Shown here: positions 49,596 through 58,820 of the stretch, in pieces | How the letters are laid out: each line of letters begins with the position of its first letter | Numbering within the stretch: the first letter of the stretch is position 1 | Assembly: GCF_014297465.1 (NCBI RefSeq) | Contig: NZ_JACORT010000014.1 | Coordinates: 1-64,000 of the forward strand | Direction: 5' to 3' | DNA length: 64,000 nt | Source of the DNA: Ramlibacter cellulosilyticus | Lineage (GTDB): Bacteria > Pseudomonadota > Gammaproteobacteria > Burkholderiales > Burkholderiaceae_C | Made by a program: the position numbers and the translations under genes | Notes under the pieces: generated by a model | The model's database searches: none | Told to the model about the DNA's origin: nothing | The model's input: the letters and a program-made list of their open reading frames with translations, nothing else

Positions 49596-51397
49596 CCTGG
49601 GAAAGCCGTGCGCAGCGCCGCCAGCAAGCGCTCGGGCGTGATCGGCTTCTGCAGCACCGGCAAGGCCAGCCCGCGGTCGGCGATGTCCGGCTCGCCCGAC
49701 ACGATCCACGCCGGCACCGGCCCGTAGGCGGCGCGCACGGCCTGCACCGCATCCACCCCCGTGCCTTCGGACAGCCGGTAGTCCGCCAGCATCAGGTCGG
49801 GCGCCGTCCCGGCGTTGCCCAGCACCTGCATCAGCTGCGCGAGGGAGCCGCCTTGCGCCACGCGCGCGCCGGCGTCCAGCAGCCAGGCGCACAGCGCCTC
49901 GCGGGCGAGCCGGTCGTTCTCCACCACGGCGACCAGGCGGCCTTGCAGCAGCGCGGAACCATGGTCCGGACCGGCAGCCACCTGGCGTCGTCCCGGGTGC
50001 GCCAGCGGCAGCCGCACCGTCACCTTGGTGCCGCGGCGGGGCTCGGACGTGATCTTCAGCGGCAGCGCCATCAGGTCGGCCATGTGGCGCGAGATCGCCA
50101 GCCCCAGGCCGATGCCCTCGGCCTCCGCCACGCTGGCCGAGCGCCCGCGGAAGAAGGCGTTGCAGGCCTGCGCCAGGTCTTCCGGCTCCATGCCGACGCC
50201 CTCGTCCGAGACGCACACGACCACCTCGTCGCCCTCCACGTCCACCTTCAGCACGATCTCGCCGTGCAGCGAGTACTTGTAGGCGTTGTCGAGGAAGTTG
50301 CGCAGCATGCGTTCCAGCAGCACGGGGTCGGCCGACACCGTGCATGCGCCCGGCACCTCCATGCGGAAGCGCAGTCCACGTGCTGCGCATTTCTCCGCGA
50401 AGCCCGACGCGGCCGCGGCGAGCAGCTGCTCGAGCTGCACCGGCTGCACGACCGCGCGCATGGTGCCGGCGTCGATCTGCGCGAAGTCGACCAGGTGCCG
50501 GAACATGCCGTCGATGGACTCGCCGGTGCGCACGATCTGCTGCGCCATCGCGTCGCGGCGGGTGGGATCCGTGGAGCGGCGGAAGATGTCGGCCAGGAAC
50601 AGGAGTGCCTGCACCGGCTGGCGCAGGTCATGGCTGGCCGCGCCGAGGAAGCGCGAACGGGCACGCTGCGTCTCCTGCTGGCTCACGAGCGCCTCGCGCA
50701 GCTGCCGCACGAGCACGGCGTTCTGCTGGGCGGCCTGCACGGTGTCCCGCAGCTGGGACTGCACGATCCAGGCCAGCCGCACCAGCATGGGCGCGCCGAA
50801 CAGCATGGACACGCCGATCAGCAGCAGCTCCCGCGGCGTTCCCTGGCCGACCCAGCCCACGAACATCGTCGCCAGGCTCGCCGCCAGGTAGCCCGCGTAC
50901 ACGCGCGGCTGCACGGCGAGGATGGAGACCGCCACCGCGAGCCAGCCGCTGATGATGATCGTGAGCACGCTCAGGTCGGGCTGGCCGATGAAGCGCGCGA
51001 ACAGGGGAACGGAGAGGCTGCCCACCCAGCCGGTCGCCGCGCTGACGATGGCGATGTGCCGCAGGGTCGCCTCGGTCGGGCCGGCGCGCCGCAGCACGCG
51101 GTGGAAGTAGGGCTGGCGCAGCACCATGCCCGCCAGGAGCACGGCGAACCACGCCAGGTAGCCCGCCCAACCCGCGGCGGGAACGATCATGAAGCCGAGG
51201 ATCACGCCGATGGCGAGCGCGCTGTAGCCCCCGGCCCGCGTCTGGGCCAGGATCACGTCGAGGCTGGTGCGGACCAGCTCGGCCGACGTGTCGCCGTCCG
51301 TCCCTGTTTCTTCTTGTGCGGCCAACTTCCACTCCGGGTAAGAGTTTGGCTTAAGCGCGGATGGTTCTGCAATTCGTAACGAACGCGCATCTACCAT
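49592..51397 (-). CDS. Membrane hybrid histidine kinase with C-terminal receiver (HK2)
   Basis: A 601-residue sensor with the same design as HK1: five or six transmembrane helices (about 58-205), HisKA with His256 in GAASHDLRQPVQA, HATPase with NFLDNAYKY, DEGVGM and GIGLGLAIS, and a C-terminal receiver (LVAVVENDRLARE, DLMLADYRLS, VLQKPI). The start is uncertain: the ATG at 51397 leaves only 7 bp to the divergent esterase gene; a TTG about 24 codons inside, behind GGAGTGGAAG, is an alternative. Convergence with RR2 suggests they form a pair. Confidence 0.86.
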   Translation of the reverse strand: MVDARSLRIAEPSALKPNSYPEWKLAAQEETGTDGDTSAELVRTSLDVILAQTRAGGYSALAIGVILGFMIVPAAGWAGYLAWFAVLLAGMVLRQPYFHRVLRRAGPTEATLRHIAIVSAATGWVGSLSVPLFARFIGQPDLSVLTIIISGWLAVAVSILAVQPRVYAGYLAASLATMFVGWVGQGTPRELLLIGVSMLFGAPMLVRLAWIVQSQLRDTVQAAQQNAVLVRQLREALVSQQETQRARSRFLGAASHDLRQPVQALLFLADIFRRSTDPTRRDAMAQQIVRTGESIDGMFRHLVDFAQIDAGTMRAVVQPVQLEQLLAAAASGFAEKCAARGLRFRMEVPGACTVSADPVLLERMLRNFLDNAYKYSLHGEIVLKVDVEGDEVVVCVSDEGVGMEPEDLAQACNAFFRGRSASVAEAEGIGLGLAISRHMADLMALPLKITSEPRRGTKVTVRLPLAHPGRRQVAAGPDHGSALLQGRLVAVVENDRLAREALCAWLLDAGARVAQGGSLAQLMQVLGNAGTAPDLMLADYRLSEGTGVDAVQAVRAAYGPVPAWIVSGEPDIADRGLALPVLQKPITPERLLAALRTAFPG

Positions 51398-51404
51398 CGG
51401 GCGG

Positions 51405-51998
51405 ATGGACGCGACACACCTGTTGTATTTGCACGGCTTCCGTTCCTCGCCCCGCTCCTTCAAGGCCCAGCGCATGGCCGCGGCCGTGCGGGAGCGGTAC
51501 CCCGCGGTCACCTGGTGGTGCCCGCAGCTGCCGCCCTCCCCCCGCGAGGCCATGGCGATGGTCTGGGACACCGTCCGGCACTGGCCGCAGGACCGCATGG
51601 CGGTGGCCGGCTCCTCGCTGGGCGGCTTCTACGCGACCTGGATCGCCGAGCGCACCGGCTGCCGGGCCGTGCTGTTGAACCCGGCCGTGGACCCCGCCCG
51701 CGACCTGCACGGCTACATCGGCGAGCAGAGCGCCTGGCACGACCCGAACGAACGCTTCGAGGTCAAGGCAGAGTTCATGGACGAACTGCGGGCGCTGGAA
51801 TGCGGCCCGGTGCGCCACCCGGAGCGCTATTTCGCGGTGATCGCGAAAGGCGACGAGCTGCTGGACTGGCGGGAAATGACCGGGCGCTACCCGGGCGTGC
51901 GCACCAAGCTGCTGGAGGGCGGCGATCACGCGCTCTCGGATTTCGACGAGCACCTGGAAGAGGTGCTGGCGTTTCTGGAGCTGTCAAAACAGCCATGA
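51405..51998 (+). CDS. YqiA/YcfP-like alpha/beta-hydrolase (esterase)
   Basis: A 197-residue small hydrolase of the UPF0227/YqiA group. It starts LLYLHGFRSSPRSFKAQRM, has the nucleophile Ser in GSSLGGFYATWIAE, a catalytic Asp in KGDELLDW and His in GGDHALSDF. E. coli YqiA has esterase activity on acyl-CoA and short esters. It is divergent from HK2 by 7 bp and its TGA stop is inside the nested repeat that follows. Confidence 0.88.
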   Translation: MDATHLLYLHGFRSSPRSFKAQRMAAAVRERYPAVTWWCPQLPPSPREAMAMVWDTVRHWPQDRMAVAGSSLGGFYATWIAERTGCRAVLLNPAVDPARDLHGYIGEQSAWHDPNERFEVKAEFMDELRALECGPVRHPERYFAVIAKGDELLDWREMTGRYPGVRTKLLEGGDHALSDFDEHLEEVLAFLELSKQP

Positions 51999-52090
51999 AC
52001 GCAGAGGTCGCAGAGGAGGCGCAGAGGTCGCAGAGGGAAACCTGGAATTTCTCTGCGACCTCTGCGTAACCTCTGCGACCTCTGCGTTCA
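51996..52090. repeat. Nested inverted repeat with CGCAGAGGTCGCAGAG arms
   Basis: Outer perfect arms of 21 bp (51996-52016 and 52070-52090) enclose inner perfect arms of 16 bp (52020-52035 and 52051-52066), each made of GCAGAGG units; the loop is GGAAACCTGGAATTT. The outer left arm begins with the TGA stop of the esterase gene. It lies between same-strand genes and probably limits read-through to the RNB gene. Confidence 0.8.
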
Positions 52091-52146
52091 AGAATGCCTC
52101 GCCTCCGCCCGGCGGCCGACTTGCGCCCCCATGGGACAATCGGCCC

Positions 52147-54207
52147 ATGTTCGTTCTGTTTGAAGATGCCGGGAAATTCCTGGCCGGCCGGGTGTTGTCC
52201 GAGACGGACAGTTCCGCCCAGGTCGAGCTCGATTCCGGCAAGCGGGTGAAGGCCAAGGGGGCCAACATCCTGCTGAAGTTCGAGAAGCCGCAACCCCAGG
52301 AGCTGCTGCGCGAGGCGCAGGCCCTGGCCGCCGACATCGACCTGGACCTGGCCTGGGAATTCGCGCCCGAGGAGGAATTCGGCTTCGCCGACCTCGCCCG
52401 CGACTACTACAGCGCGCAGGCCACCGTCGCCCAGCAGGCCGCCGCGCTGCTGCGCCTGTTCGAGGCGCCGCACTACTTCCGCCGCGCCGGCAAGGGCCGC
52501 TTCCGCAAGGCCTCCGCCGAGATCCTGCAGCAGGCCCTGGCCGCCATCGAGAAGAAGAAGCAGGTGCAGGCGCAGATCGGCGCCTGGGCCGCCGAACTCG
52601 CCACGGGCAGCTGCCCGCCGGCGATCCGCGAGCAGCTCTATCGCATCCTGTTCAAGCCGGACAAGAACGCGCCCGAATACAAGGCCGTGGTGGAAGCCTC
52701 CCGCAGCACGCACGAGGCGCCCCTCGCCCTGCTGCAGAAGGCCGGGGCCATCACCTCGCCCTACCAGTTCCACTGGAAGCGCTTCCTGCTCGAATACTTC
52801 CCCAAGGGCACGGGCTTCCCGCCGGTGGCGGCGCCCCCGATCAAGGAGGAGCTGCCGCTCGCGAACGTGCAGGCCTTCTCGGTGGACGACTCCAGCACCA
52901 CCGAGATCGACGACGCCTTGTCCGTGCAAGGCCTCGGCACCGGCACGGTCACCGTGGGCATCCACATCGCCGCGCCCGGCCTGGCGATCGCGACCGGCGC
53001 GCCGCTGGACCAGGTGGCCCGCCAGCGCCTGTCCACGGTCTACATGCCGGGACACAAGATCACGATGCTGCCCGACGACGTGGTGCAGGCGTACACGCTG
53101 CTGGAAGGCCGCGACTGCCCCGCCGTGTCGCTGTACGTGCAGCTCGACGAAGCCTCGCTGGAGGTGAAGGCGAGCGAGACGCGCCTGGAGCGCGTGCCGA
53201 TCGCCGTGAACCTCCGGCACGACCAGCTCGATGCGCACCTCCCGCAAGCCTGGCTGGAGGACGCCACCGTCCCCGGCCCGGACGTGCCCGAGCCCGCGCA
53301 GCGCTTCCGCGCGGAGCTGTCGTTCCTGTTCCGCCTCGCGAAGCAGCTCAAGGCGCAGCGCGAGATCGTGCGCGGCAAGCCCGAGACCTTCAACCGCCCC
53401 GACTACAACTTCCGCGTGCCTGGCGCGGGCGACGACGGCCCGCAGGGCGACGAGACGGTGGAGATCACCGTGCGCCGCCGCGGCGCGCCGCTGGACCTGA
53501 TGGTGGCCGAGGCCATGATCCTGGCGAACAGCACCTGGGGCCAGTGGCTCGCCGAGATCGGCGTGCCCGCCATCTACCGCAGCCAGGCCAGCCTCGCGCC
53601 CGGAGTCAAGGTGCGCATGGGGACCAAGGCGCTGCCGCACGCGGGCATCGGGGTGAAGAGCTACGCCTGGAGCACCTCGCCCCTGCGCCGCTACACGGAC
53701 CTCGTGAACCAGTGGCAGATCATCGCCGCCGCGCGCCACGGGCGCACCGCGGCGCTGGCGGCGCCGTTCAAGCCGAAGGACGCGGAGCTGTTCTCGATCA
53801 TTTCCGCCTTCGACGCCGCCTATTCCGCCTACAACGGCCACCAGGCGACGATGGAGCGCTACTGGACGCTCAAGTACCTGCAGCAGCAGGGCGTGCGCGA
53901 GCTGGAAGCGACCGTGTTCAAGGAAGGCCTGGCGCGTGCCGACGCGGTGCCGCTGGTGCTGCCGGTGCTGGGCGCGGACCTGCCCCGCGGCGCGCGCGTG
54001 CGCGTGCGCCTGGGCGAGATCGACCTGATCACGCTGGACGTGACCGGCACCGTCACCGAGCGCCTGGACAGCGCCGCGGAGGCCGCAGTGTCGGCGGAGG
54101 ACGACACCGACGAGGAAACCGTCGCCGGCCCGATTGCGATCGCCGTGGATGTCACCGACACTCCCGAAGAGGAGGCCGGAGCGGCACCGGCGGCGGCGAA
54201 TACCTGA
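52147..54207 (+). CDS. RNB-domain exoribonuclease (RNase II/R family)
   Basis: A 686-residue 3'-5' exoribonuclease. The RNB catalytic segment AFSVDDSSTTEIDDALSV carries the Asp cluster for two metals, with HIAAPGLAI, STVYMPGHKITMLPDDVVQA and LRRYTDLVNQWQI. The N-terminal 200 residues are a divergent cold-shock-like/helical region, and a short S1-like C-terminus ends in an acidic tail. The overall layout is the betaproteobacterial variant rather than classical Rnr or Rnb. It starts a plus-strand group with tonB-like, aroE and mtgA genes (gap to next start 2 bases). Confidence 0.9.
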   Translation: MFVLFEDAGKFLAGRVLSETDSSAQVELDSGKRVKAKGANILLKFEKPQPQELLREAQALAADIDLDLAWEFAPEEEFGFADLARDYYSAQATVAQQAAALLRLFEAPHYFRRAGKGRFRKASAEILQQALAAIEKKKQVQAQIGAWAAELATGSCPPAIREQLYRILFKPDKNAPEYKAVVEASRSTHEAPLALLQKAGAITSPYQFHWKRFLLEYFPKGTGFPPVAAPPIKEELPLANVQAFSVDDSSTTEIDDALSVQGLGTGTVTVGIHIAAPGLAIATGAPLDQVARQRLSTVYMPGHKITMLPDDVVQAYTLLEGRDCPAVSLYVQLDEASLEVKASETRLERVPIAVNLRHDQLDAHLPQAWLEDATVPGPDVPEPAQRFRAELSFLFRLAKQLKAQREIVRGKPETFNRPDYNFRVPGAGDDGPQGDETVEITVRRRGAPLDLMVAEAMILANSTWGQWLAEIGVPAIYRSQASLAPGVKVRMGTKALPHAGIGVKSYAWSTSPLRRYTDLVNQWQIIAAARHGRTAALAAPFKPKDAELFSIISAFDAAYSAYNGHQATMERYWTLKYLQQQGVRELEATVFKEGLARADAVPLVLPVLGADLPRGARVRVRLGEIDLITLDVTGTVTERLDSAAEAAVSAEDDTDEETVAGPIAIAVDVTDTPEEEAGAAPAAANT

Positions 54208-54209
54208 CC

Positions 54210-55064
54210 GTGAACCTGAAGTCCCTGAGTACCCTGCAGATCGCGCTGGGCCTGTCCCTTGCCGCGCATGCCGCCGTCCTCTTCGTGCGCATCGTCGACC
54301 CGGAGGGATTCAACCGCGTCTTCCAGGACACCCCGCTGGAGGTGGTGCTGGTCAACGCGCACAGCAGCGAGAAGGTCGACAAGGCGCAGGCCATCGCCCA
54401 GCGGTCCCTGAATGGCGGCGGCGAGGCCGAGAAGGGCCGCGCCACCTCGCCCCTGCCGCCCTCGGCGCTCACGAGCTTCGGCGACGCCGCCGAGGACGCG
54501 CAGAAGAAGATCGACGCGATGCAGGAGCAGCAGATGCTGATGCTGGCGACGATCAAGCGCACGCTGGCCGCCATGCCGCCCTCGGACCCGAAGGAGGCGC
54601 GCACCAACCCCGAGGCCGCGGCCCGCGAGGAGAAGCGCCGCCACCTGATGAAGCTGCTCGCCGAGATCGAGAAGCGCATCAACGAGGAAAACGCGCGGCC
54701 CAAGAAGCGCTACATCAGCCCGTCGACGCGCGAAGAGGTCTACGCCGTCTACTACGACTCGCTGCGGCGCAGGATCGAGGACCGGGGCACGACGCACTTC
54801 CCCGAGCTCGCCGGCAAGAAGCTCTACGGCGAGCTGACCATGATCGTCACCGTGAACCACGACGGCCGCGTGCTGGACACCGAGGTGGTGGAAACCTCGG
54901 GCAACCGCACGCTGGACCGCCGCGCCGCGAGCATCGCGCGCTCGGCCGGGCCGTTCGGCAGCTTCAACAGCGCCATGCGCAGCCGCGCCGACCAGATCGT
55001 GGTGGTCTCGCGCTTCAAGTTCACGCGCGAGCAGGTGCTGGAAACCACGCTCACCAGCCGCTGA
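54210..55064 (+). CDS. TonB-family energy-transducer-like protein
   Basis: A 284-residue protein with one N-terminal membrane helix (LSTLQIALGLSLAAHAAVLF), a charged coiled-coil-like middle (AEDAQKKIDAMQEQQMLMLA, EKRRHLMKLLAEIEKRINEE) and a C-terminal TonB domain (about 195-280: YGELTMIVTVNHDGRVLDTE, VVETSGNRTLDRRAASIARS). The usual Pro-rich spacer is short. The start is a GTG at 54210, 2 bases after the RNB stop. ExbB/ExbD are not adjacent, so it may work with a system encoded elsewhere. Confidence 0.85.
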   Translation: MNLKSLSTLQIALGLSLAAHAAVLFVRIVDPEGFNRVFQDTPLEVVLVNAHSSEKVDKAQAIAQRSLNGGGEAEKGRATSPLPPSALTSFGDAAEDAQKKIDAMQEQQMLMLATIKRTLAAMPPSDPKEARTNPEAAAREEKRRHLMKLLAEIEKRINEENARPKKRYISPSTREEVYAVYYDSLRRRIEDRGTTHFPELAGKKLYGELTMIVTVNHDGRVLDTEVVETSGNRTLDRRAASIARSAGPFGSFNSAMRSRADQIVVVSRFKFTREQVLETTLTSR

Positions 55065-55077
55065 GACAATCGCTGCC

Positions 55078-55908
55078 GTGGACCGTTATTGCGTCATGGG
55101 GAATCCCGTGGACCACAGCAAGTCGCCGTGGATCCATGCGCGCTTCGCGCAGCTCACCGGCGAGCCGGTGGAGTACGGCAAGCGCCTGATCGGGCTGGAC
55201 GAATTCCCGCAGGCCGTGCGCGCCTTCATCGCCGAAGGCGGCAAGGGCTGCAACATCACCGTGCCCTTCAAGTTCCAGGCGGCGTCGCTGGTGACGGCGC
55301 GCAGCGCCCGCGCCGAACTCGCCGAGGCCTGCAACATCCTCACCTTCCGCGACGGCGGGATCCTGGGCGACAACACCGACGGCATCGGCTTCGTGGCCGA
55401 CGTGGAACGCAATGCGGGCGTGCCCCTCGCGGGCCGCGACGTGCTGCTGCTCGGGGCAGGCGGCGCCGCCGCCGGCGTGCTGGGCCCGGTGCTGGAAGCG
55501 CGGCCGCGTCGCGTGGTGGTGGCCAACCGCACCTTCGGCAAGGCGCGCGCGCTGGTGGAGCGCCATGCCTCCCTCGCTGCGTCCATGGGGGTCGAGCTCT
55601 CGGCGGCCGGGCTCGACGCCGTGCCGGGCACCTTCGACGTGATGGTCAACGGAACGGCGAGCAGCCTGGGCGGCGGCGGCGTGCCCGTGGACGCGCGCGT
55701 GCTGAAACCGGGCGCCCTCGCCTACGACATGATGTACGGGCCCGCAGCCGAAGGCTTCCTGCGCTGGGCGCGCGAGCACGGCGCCACCGGGCGCGACGGG
55801 CTGGGGATGCTCGTGGAGCAGGCGGCGGAGGCCTTCCTGATCTGGCGCGGCATGCGGCCGCCGTCGGCGCAGGTGCTCGCGGAACTGCGCGAGGAGCTGG
55901 CGCGGTGA
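55078..55908 (+). CDS. aroE: Shikimate dehydrogenase
   Basis: A 276-residue AroE, reducing 3-dehydroshikimate with NADPH in aromatic synthesis. Substrate motif NPVDHSKSPWIHARFA, catalytic Lys in NITVPFKF, Asp in DNTDGIGFV, cofactor loop LLLGAGGAAAGVLGP and ANRTFGKAR (NADPH-type NRT). The start is GTG at 55078. Its stop overlaps the mtgA start (GTGA). A second shikimate-pathway gene, DAHP synthase, lies at 33046-34170. Confidence 0.95.
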   Translation: MDRYCVMGNPVDHSKSPWIHARFAQLTGEPVEYGKRLIGLDEFPQAVRAFIAEGGKGCNITVPFKFQAASLVTARSARAELAEACNILTFRDGGILGDNTDGIGFVADVERNAGVPLAGRDVLLLGAGGAAAGVLGPVLEARPRRVVVANRTFGKARALVERHASLAASMGVELSAAGLDAVPGTFDVMVNGTASSLGGGGVPVDARVLKPGALAYDMMYGPAAEGFLRWAREHGATGRDGLGMLVEQAAEAFLIWRGMRPPSAQVLAELREELAR

Positions 55909-56636
55909 AAGCCGTGTTCCGCTGGATCGTCCTGGCGTTGCTGGCGTCCATCGCGCTGGAGCTCTTCTTCATCGGCCGCATCGCGCTGATGGCCGTGGTC
56001 GACCCGGAGTCCACCACCTTCCAGCGCTCGGAAGCCTGGAGGATCGCCAACGAGCGCGACCGCCTGCGCTGGACCCAGCGCTGGGTGCCCTACGAGGAGA
56101 TCTCGGACAACCTGAAGCGCGCGGTCATCGCCTCCGAGGACGGCAGCTTCGTGACGCACGACGGCGTGGACTGGGACGCCATCGAGAAGGCCTGGGCGAA
56201 GAACACGAAGGCGGAGGAACTCGCCGCGAAGCGCGCGCAGTTCGCGCCCTCGCGTGCGAAGCCGCCGAAAATCATCGGCGGCTCGACGATCACCCAGCAG
56301 CTCGCGAAGAACCTGCTCCTCTCGGGCGAGCGCAACCTGCTGCGCAAGGGCCAGGAACTGGTGCTCACCATGGTGCTGGAGCACACGCTGACCAAGCAGC
56401 GCATCCTGGAGATCTACCTGAACAACGTGGAGTGGGGCGAAGGCGTGTTCGGCGCCGAGGCGGCGGCGAAGCACTACTTCCGCAAGCCCGCGAGCAAGCT
56501 CACGGCCTACGAGGCCGCGCGGCTGGCCGTGATGCTGCCGCAGCCCAAGCGCTTCGAGAAGATGCCGGCCTCCAGCTACCTGGCCGGCCGCACCTCCACC
56601 ATCGTGGCGCGCATGCGCGACGCCGAACTGCCTTGA
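55905..56636 (+). CDS. mtgA: Monofunctional peptidoglycan glycosyltransferase
   Basis: A 243-residue GT51 enzyme that polymerises lipid II. N-terminal membrane helix (LALLASIALELFFIGRIALM), catalytic Glu in VIASEDGSFVTHDGVDW, then GGSTITQQLAKNLLLSGER and YLNNVEWGEGVFGAEAAAKH. The start is the GTG at 55905, overlapping aroE. Its TGA overlaps a TTG start of the next gene, continuing a chain of coupled genes. Confidence 0.94.
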   Translation: MKAVFRWIVLALLASIALELFFIGRIALMAVVDPESTTFQRSEAWRIANERDRLRWTQRWVPYEEISDNLKRAVIASEDGSFVTHDGVDWDAIEKAWAKNTKAEELAAKRAQFAPSRAKPPKIIGGSTITQQLAKNLLLSGERNLLRKGQELVLTMVLEHTLTKQRILEIYLNNVEWGEGVFGAEAAAKHYFRKPASKLTAYEAARLAVMLPQPKRFEKMPASSYLAGRTSTIVARMRDAELP

Positions 56637-57265
56637 AGGCAGCCCTCTCGCCCTGGGCCGCGCGGGCCTTCGGCTGGTTCCTGCTGAAACTGGTGCGCAT
56701 CCTCACGGGTGCGCAGGCGCGCTGGACGGGTTGCCCCCCGCTCGCCGAGCAGCGCATCTACTTCGCCAACCACCAGAGCCACGCCGACCTGGTGATGATC
56801 TGGGCCGCGCTGCCGCACGAGCTGCGCGCCATCACGCGCCCCGTCGCGGCGCGCGACTACTGGATGAAGACGCCGCTGCGCCAGTGGATCACGACGGCGG
56901 TGTTCAACGCGGTCTACGTGGACCGGGAGCGCAAGGAAGGCGGCGACCCGCTCGCGCCGCTGCAGGAGGCGCTGGAGAAGGGCGACTCGATCATCCTCTT
57001 CCCGGAAGGCACGCGCGGCGAGGGCGAGGAAGTGCAGCCCTTCAAGTCCGGCCTGTACAGCCTGGCGCTGCAGTTCCCGAACGTGGTGCTGGTCCCGACC
57101 TGGATCGACAACATCCACCGCGTCATGCCCAAGGGCGAAGTGGTGCCTGTGCCCATCCTCTGCTCCGTCACCTTCGGCGCACCGATCCGCCTGGACCCCA
57201 GCGAGGACCGCCGCGCCTTCCTGGACCGCGCCCGGGCGGCCGTCATCGCCCTGCGCGAGCTATGA
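56633..57265 (+). CDS. Lysophospholipid acyltransferase (PlsC-like)
   Basis: A 210-residue 1-acyl-glycerol-3-phosphate acyltransferase-like protein. Acyltransferase motif FANHQSHADLVMIW (HxxxxD), then VYVDRERKEGGDP and the substrate motif FPEGTRGEGEEVQPFKSG. The start is TTG at 56633, overlapping the mtgA stop (TTGA); no ATG lies near the expected N-terminus. The next gene, a CdsA-like enzyme, overlaps by 4 bases, so the two consecutive phospholipid steps are coupled. Confidence 0.86.
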   Translation: MKAALSPWAARAFGWFLLKLVRILTGAQARWTGCPPLAEQRIYFANHQSHADLVMIWAALPHELRAITRPVAARDYWMKTPLRQWITTAVFNAVYVDRERKEGGDPLAPLQEALEKGDSIILFPEGTRGEGEEVQPFKSGLYSLALQFPNVVLVPTWIDNIHRVMPKGEVVPVPILCSVTFGAPIRLDPSEDRRAFLDRARAAVIALREL

Positions 57266-58254
57266 ACGCGTTCCTGCGCAGCCTCACCCCTTCGCAGCAG
57301 GTCGGCACGCTGTTCATCGCGGTGTTCGGCATCCTCGTGCTCACGAGCGTGGCGGCCTTCCTGCTCACGCTGCGCGAGCGCCGCACGCCGCACGACGAGA
57401 CACGGCATGCGGAGCTGGAAGACTTCCGGCAGCTGCTGGCGACCTCCTGGGGCATGGTGGTCGTGTTCTGGCTGGCGTGGGCCAGCGGCGAGACGGGGGC
57501 CACGCTGCTGTTCGCCGTGATCTCCTTCTTCGCGCTGCGCGAGTTCATGACCCTGTCGCCCACGCGCCGGGGCGACCACCGCAGCCTGGTACTGGCGTTC
57601 TTCGTGGTGCTGCCCTTGCAGTTCTGGCTGGTGGGGACGCGGCACTTCGACCTCTTCACCGTGTTCATCCCGGTGTACGTGTTCCTCGCCATCCCGGTCG
57701 CGAGCGCCCTCTCGGGCGACCCGCAGCGCTTCCTGGAGCGCAACGCCAAGCTGCAGTGGGGCGTGATGGTGTGCATCTACGGCATGAGCCACGTGCCGGC
57801 GCTCTTCCTGCTGCAGTTCCCGCGCCTGAACTACGAGGGCAAGCAGGCCTTCCTGGTCTTCTTCGTCGTGATGGTGGTGCAGACCTGCATGCTGGTGCAG
57901 CACCTCGTGACGCGCCGCCTGCGGCCGGCCCCCAGCCTGCCCGGCATCAGCAGCAGCTTCGCCTGGCGCACCTGGTCCTGGGGCGTGCTGGCCGGCAGCC
58001 TGCTGGGCGCCCTGCTCTCCTTCATCACCCCCTTCAAGCCGGTGCAGGCGCTGCTGGCGGCCTTCGTCGCCTGCGTCGCCGGTTCGCTGGGGCACCTCGT
58101 GATGAAGGCGCTCAAGCGCGATCGCGGCGTGACCACCTGGGGGCCGCAGACGCGTTCGACGACGGGCGCCAACGGCCTGCTGGATCGCATGGACGCCTTG
58201 TGCTTCGGCGCGCCGATCTTCTTCCACTCGGTGCGCTGGTACTTCGGCGCGTAA
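57262..58254 (+). CDS. CDP-diacylglycerol synthase-like phosphatidate cytidylyltransferase
   Basis: A 330-residue polytopic membrane protein (about eight hydrophobic segments) of the CdsA family, which makes CDP-diacylglycerol from phosphatidate and CTP. Its C-terminal signature reads MKALKRDRGVTTWG and TGANGLLDRMDALCFGAP: it keeps K-R-D and LDRMD but has GANG where classical CdsA has GHGG. It is therefore the YnbB-like branch seen beside plsC genes. It overlaps the PlsC-like gene (ATGA) and precedes ruvC by 9 bases. Confidence 0.85.
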   Translation: MNAFLRSLTPSQQVGTLFIAVFGILVLTSVAAFLLTLRERRTPHDETRHAELEDFRQLLATSWGMVVVFWLAWASGETGATLLFAVISFFALREFMTLSPTRRGDHRSLVLAFFVVLPLQFWLVGTRHFDLFTVFIPVYVFLAIPVASALSGDPQRFLERNAKLQWGVMVCIYGMSHVPALFLLQFPRLNYEGKQAFLVFFVVMVVQTCMLVQHLVTRRLRPAPSLPGISSSFAWRTWSWGVLAGSLLGALLSFITPFKPVQALLAAFVACVAGSLGHLVMKALKRDRGVTTWGPQTRSTTGANGLLDRMDALCFGAPIFFHSVRWYFGA

Positions 58255-58263
58255 GATCCTCCC

Positions 58264-58812
58264 ATGCGCATCCTCGGCATCGATCCCGGCCTCCAGACCA
58301 CCGGTTTCGGCGTGGTCGACGCCGACGTGCACGAACTGCGCTACGTCGCCAGCGGCACCATCAGCACGACCCACCTGGAACGCGGCGACCTGCCCGCGCG
58401 CCTGAAGGTGCTGTTCGACGGCATCGGCGAACTGCGCGAACGCTACCAGCCCGATGCAGCGGCGATCGAGATCGTCTTCGTCAACGTGAACCCGCAGTCC
58501 ACGCTGCTGCTGGGACAGGCCCGCGGCGCCTGCGTGACCGCGCTCGTCGCCTGTTCGCTGCCCGTGGCCGAATACCTGCCGATGCAGATGAAGCAGGCGG
58601 TGGCGGGGACGGGCAAGGCGTCGAAGGCGGAAGTGCAGCAGATGGTGAAGCGGCTGCTGAACCTGCCGGGACTGCCGGGGAAGGATGCGGCGGATGCGCT
58701 GGGGCTGGCGATCACGCATGCGCACGCGGCGATCGCGACGGCGCGGATCCAGGAGGCGGGGAAGGTCGCGCGAAGGAATACGAGCGCGTACAAGACGGGG
58801 CGGGTGATTTAG
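58264..58812 (+). CDS. ruvC: Holliday junction resolvase RuvC
   Basis: A 182-residue RuvC endonuclease. Catalytic acidic residues: D7 ([13 protein letters not shown]), the Glu in [20 protein letters not shown], and the C-terminal pair in [15 protein letters not shown]. ruvA and ruvB are not adjacent. It is the last gene of the plus-strand group; the R1 repeat follows the stop by 8 bases. Confidence 0.95.
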   Translation: MRILGIDPGLQTTGFGVVDADVHELRYVASGTISTTHLERGDLPARLKVLFDGIGELRERYQPDAAAIEIVFVNVNPQSTLLLGQARGACVTALVACSLPVAEYLPMQMKQAVAGTGKASKAEVQQMVKRLLNLPGLPGKDAADALGLAITHAHAAIATARIQEAGKVARRNTSAYKTGRVI

Positions 58813-58820
58813 CGCCCGAC

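Noticed and set aside
47675-51379. A 1,234-codon plus-strand open frame
   Set aside because: Opposite rodA and HK2, and it crosses RR2 in another frame; low-complexity His/Arg/Gln-rich translation without motifs.
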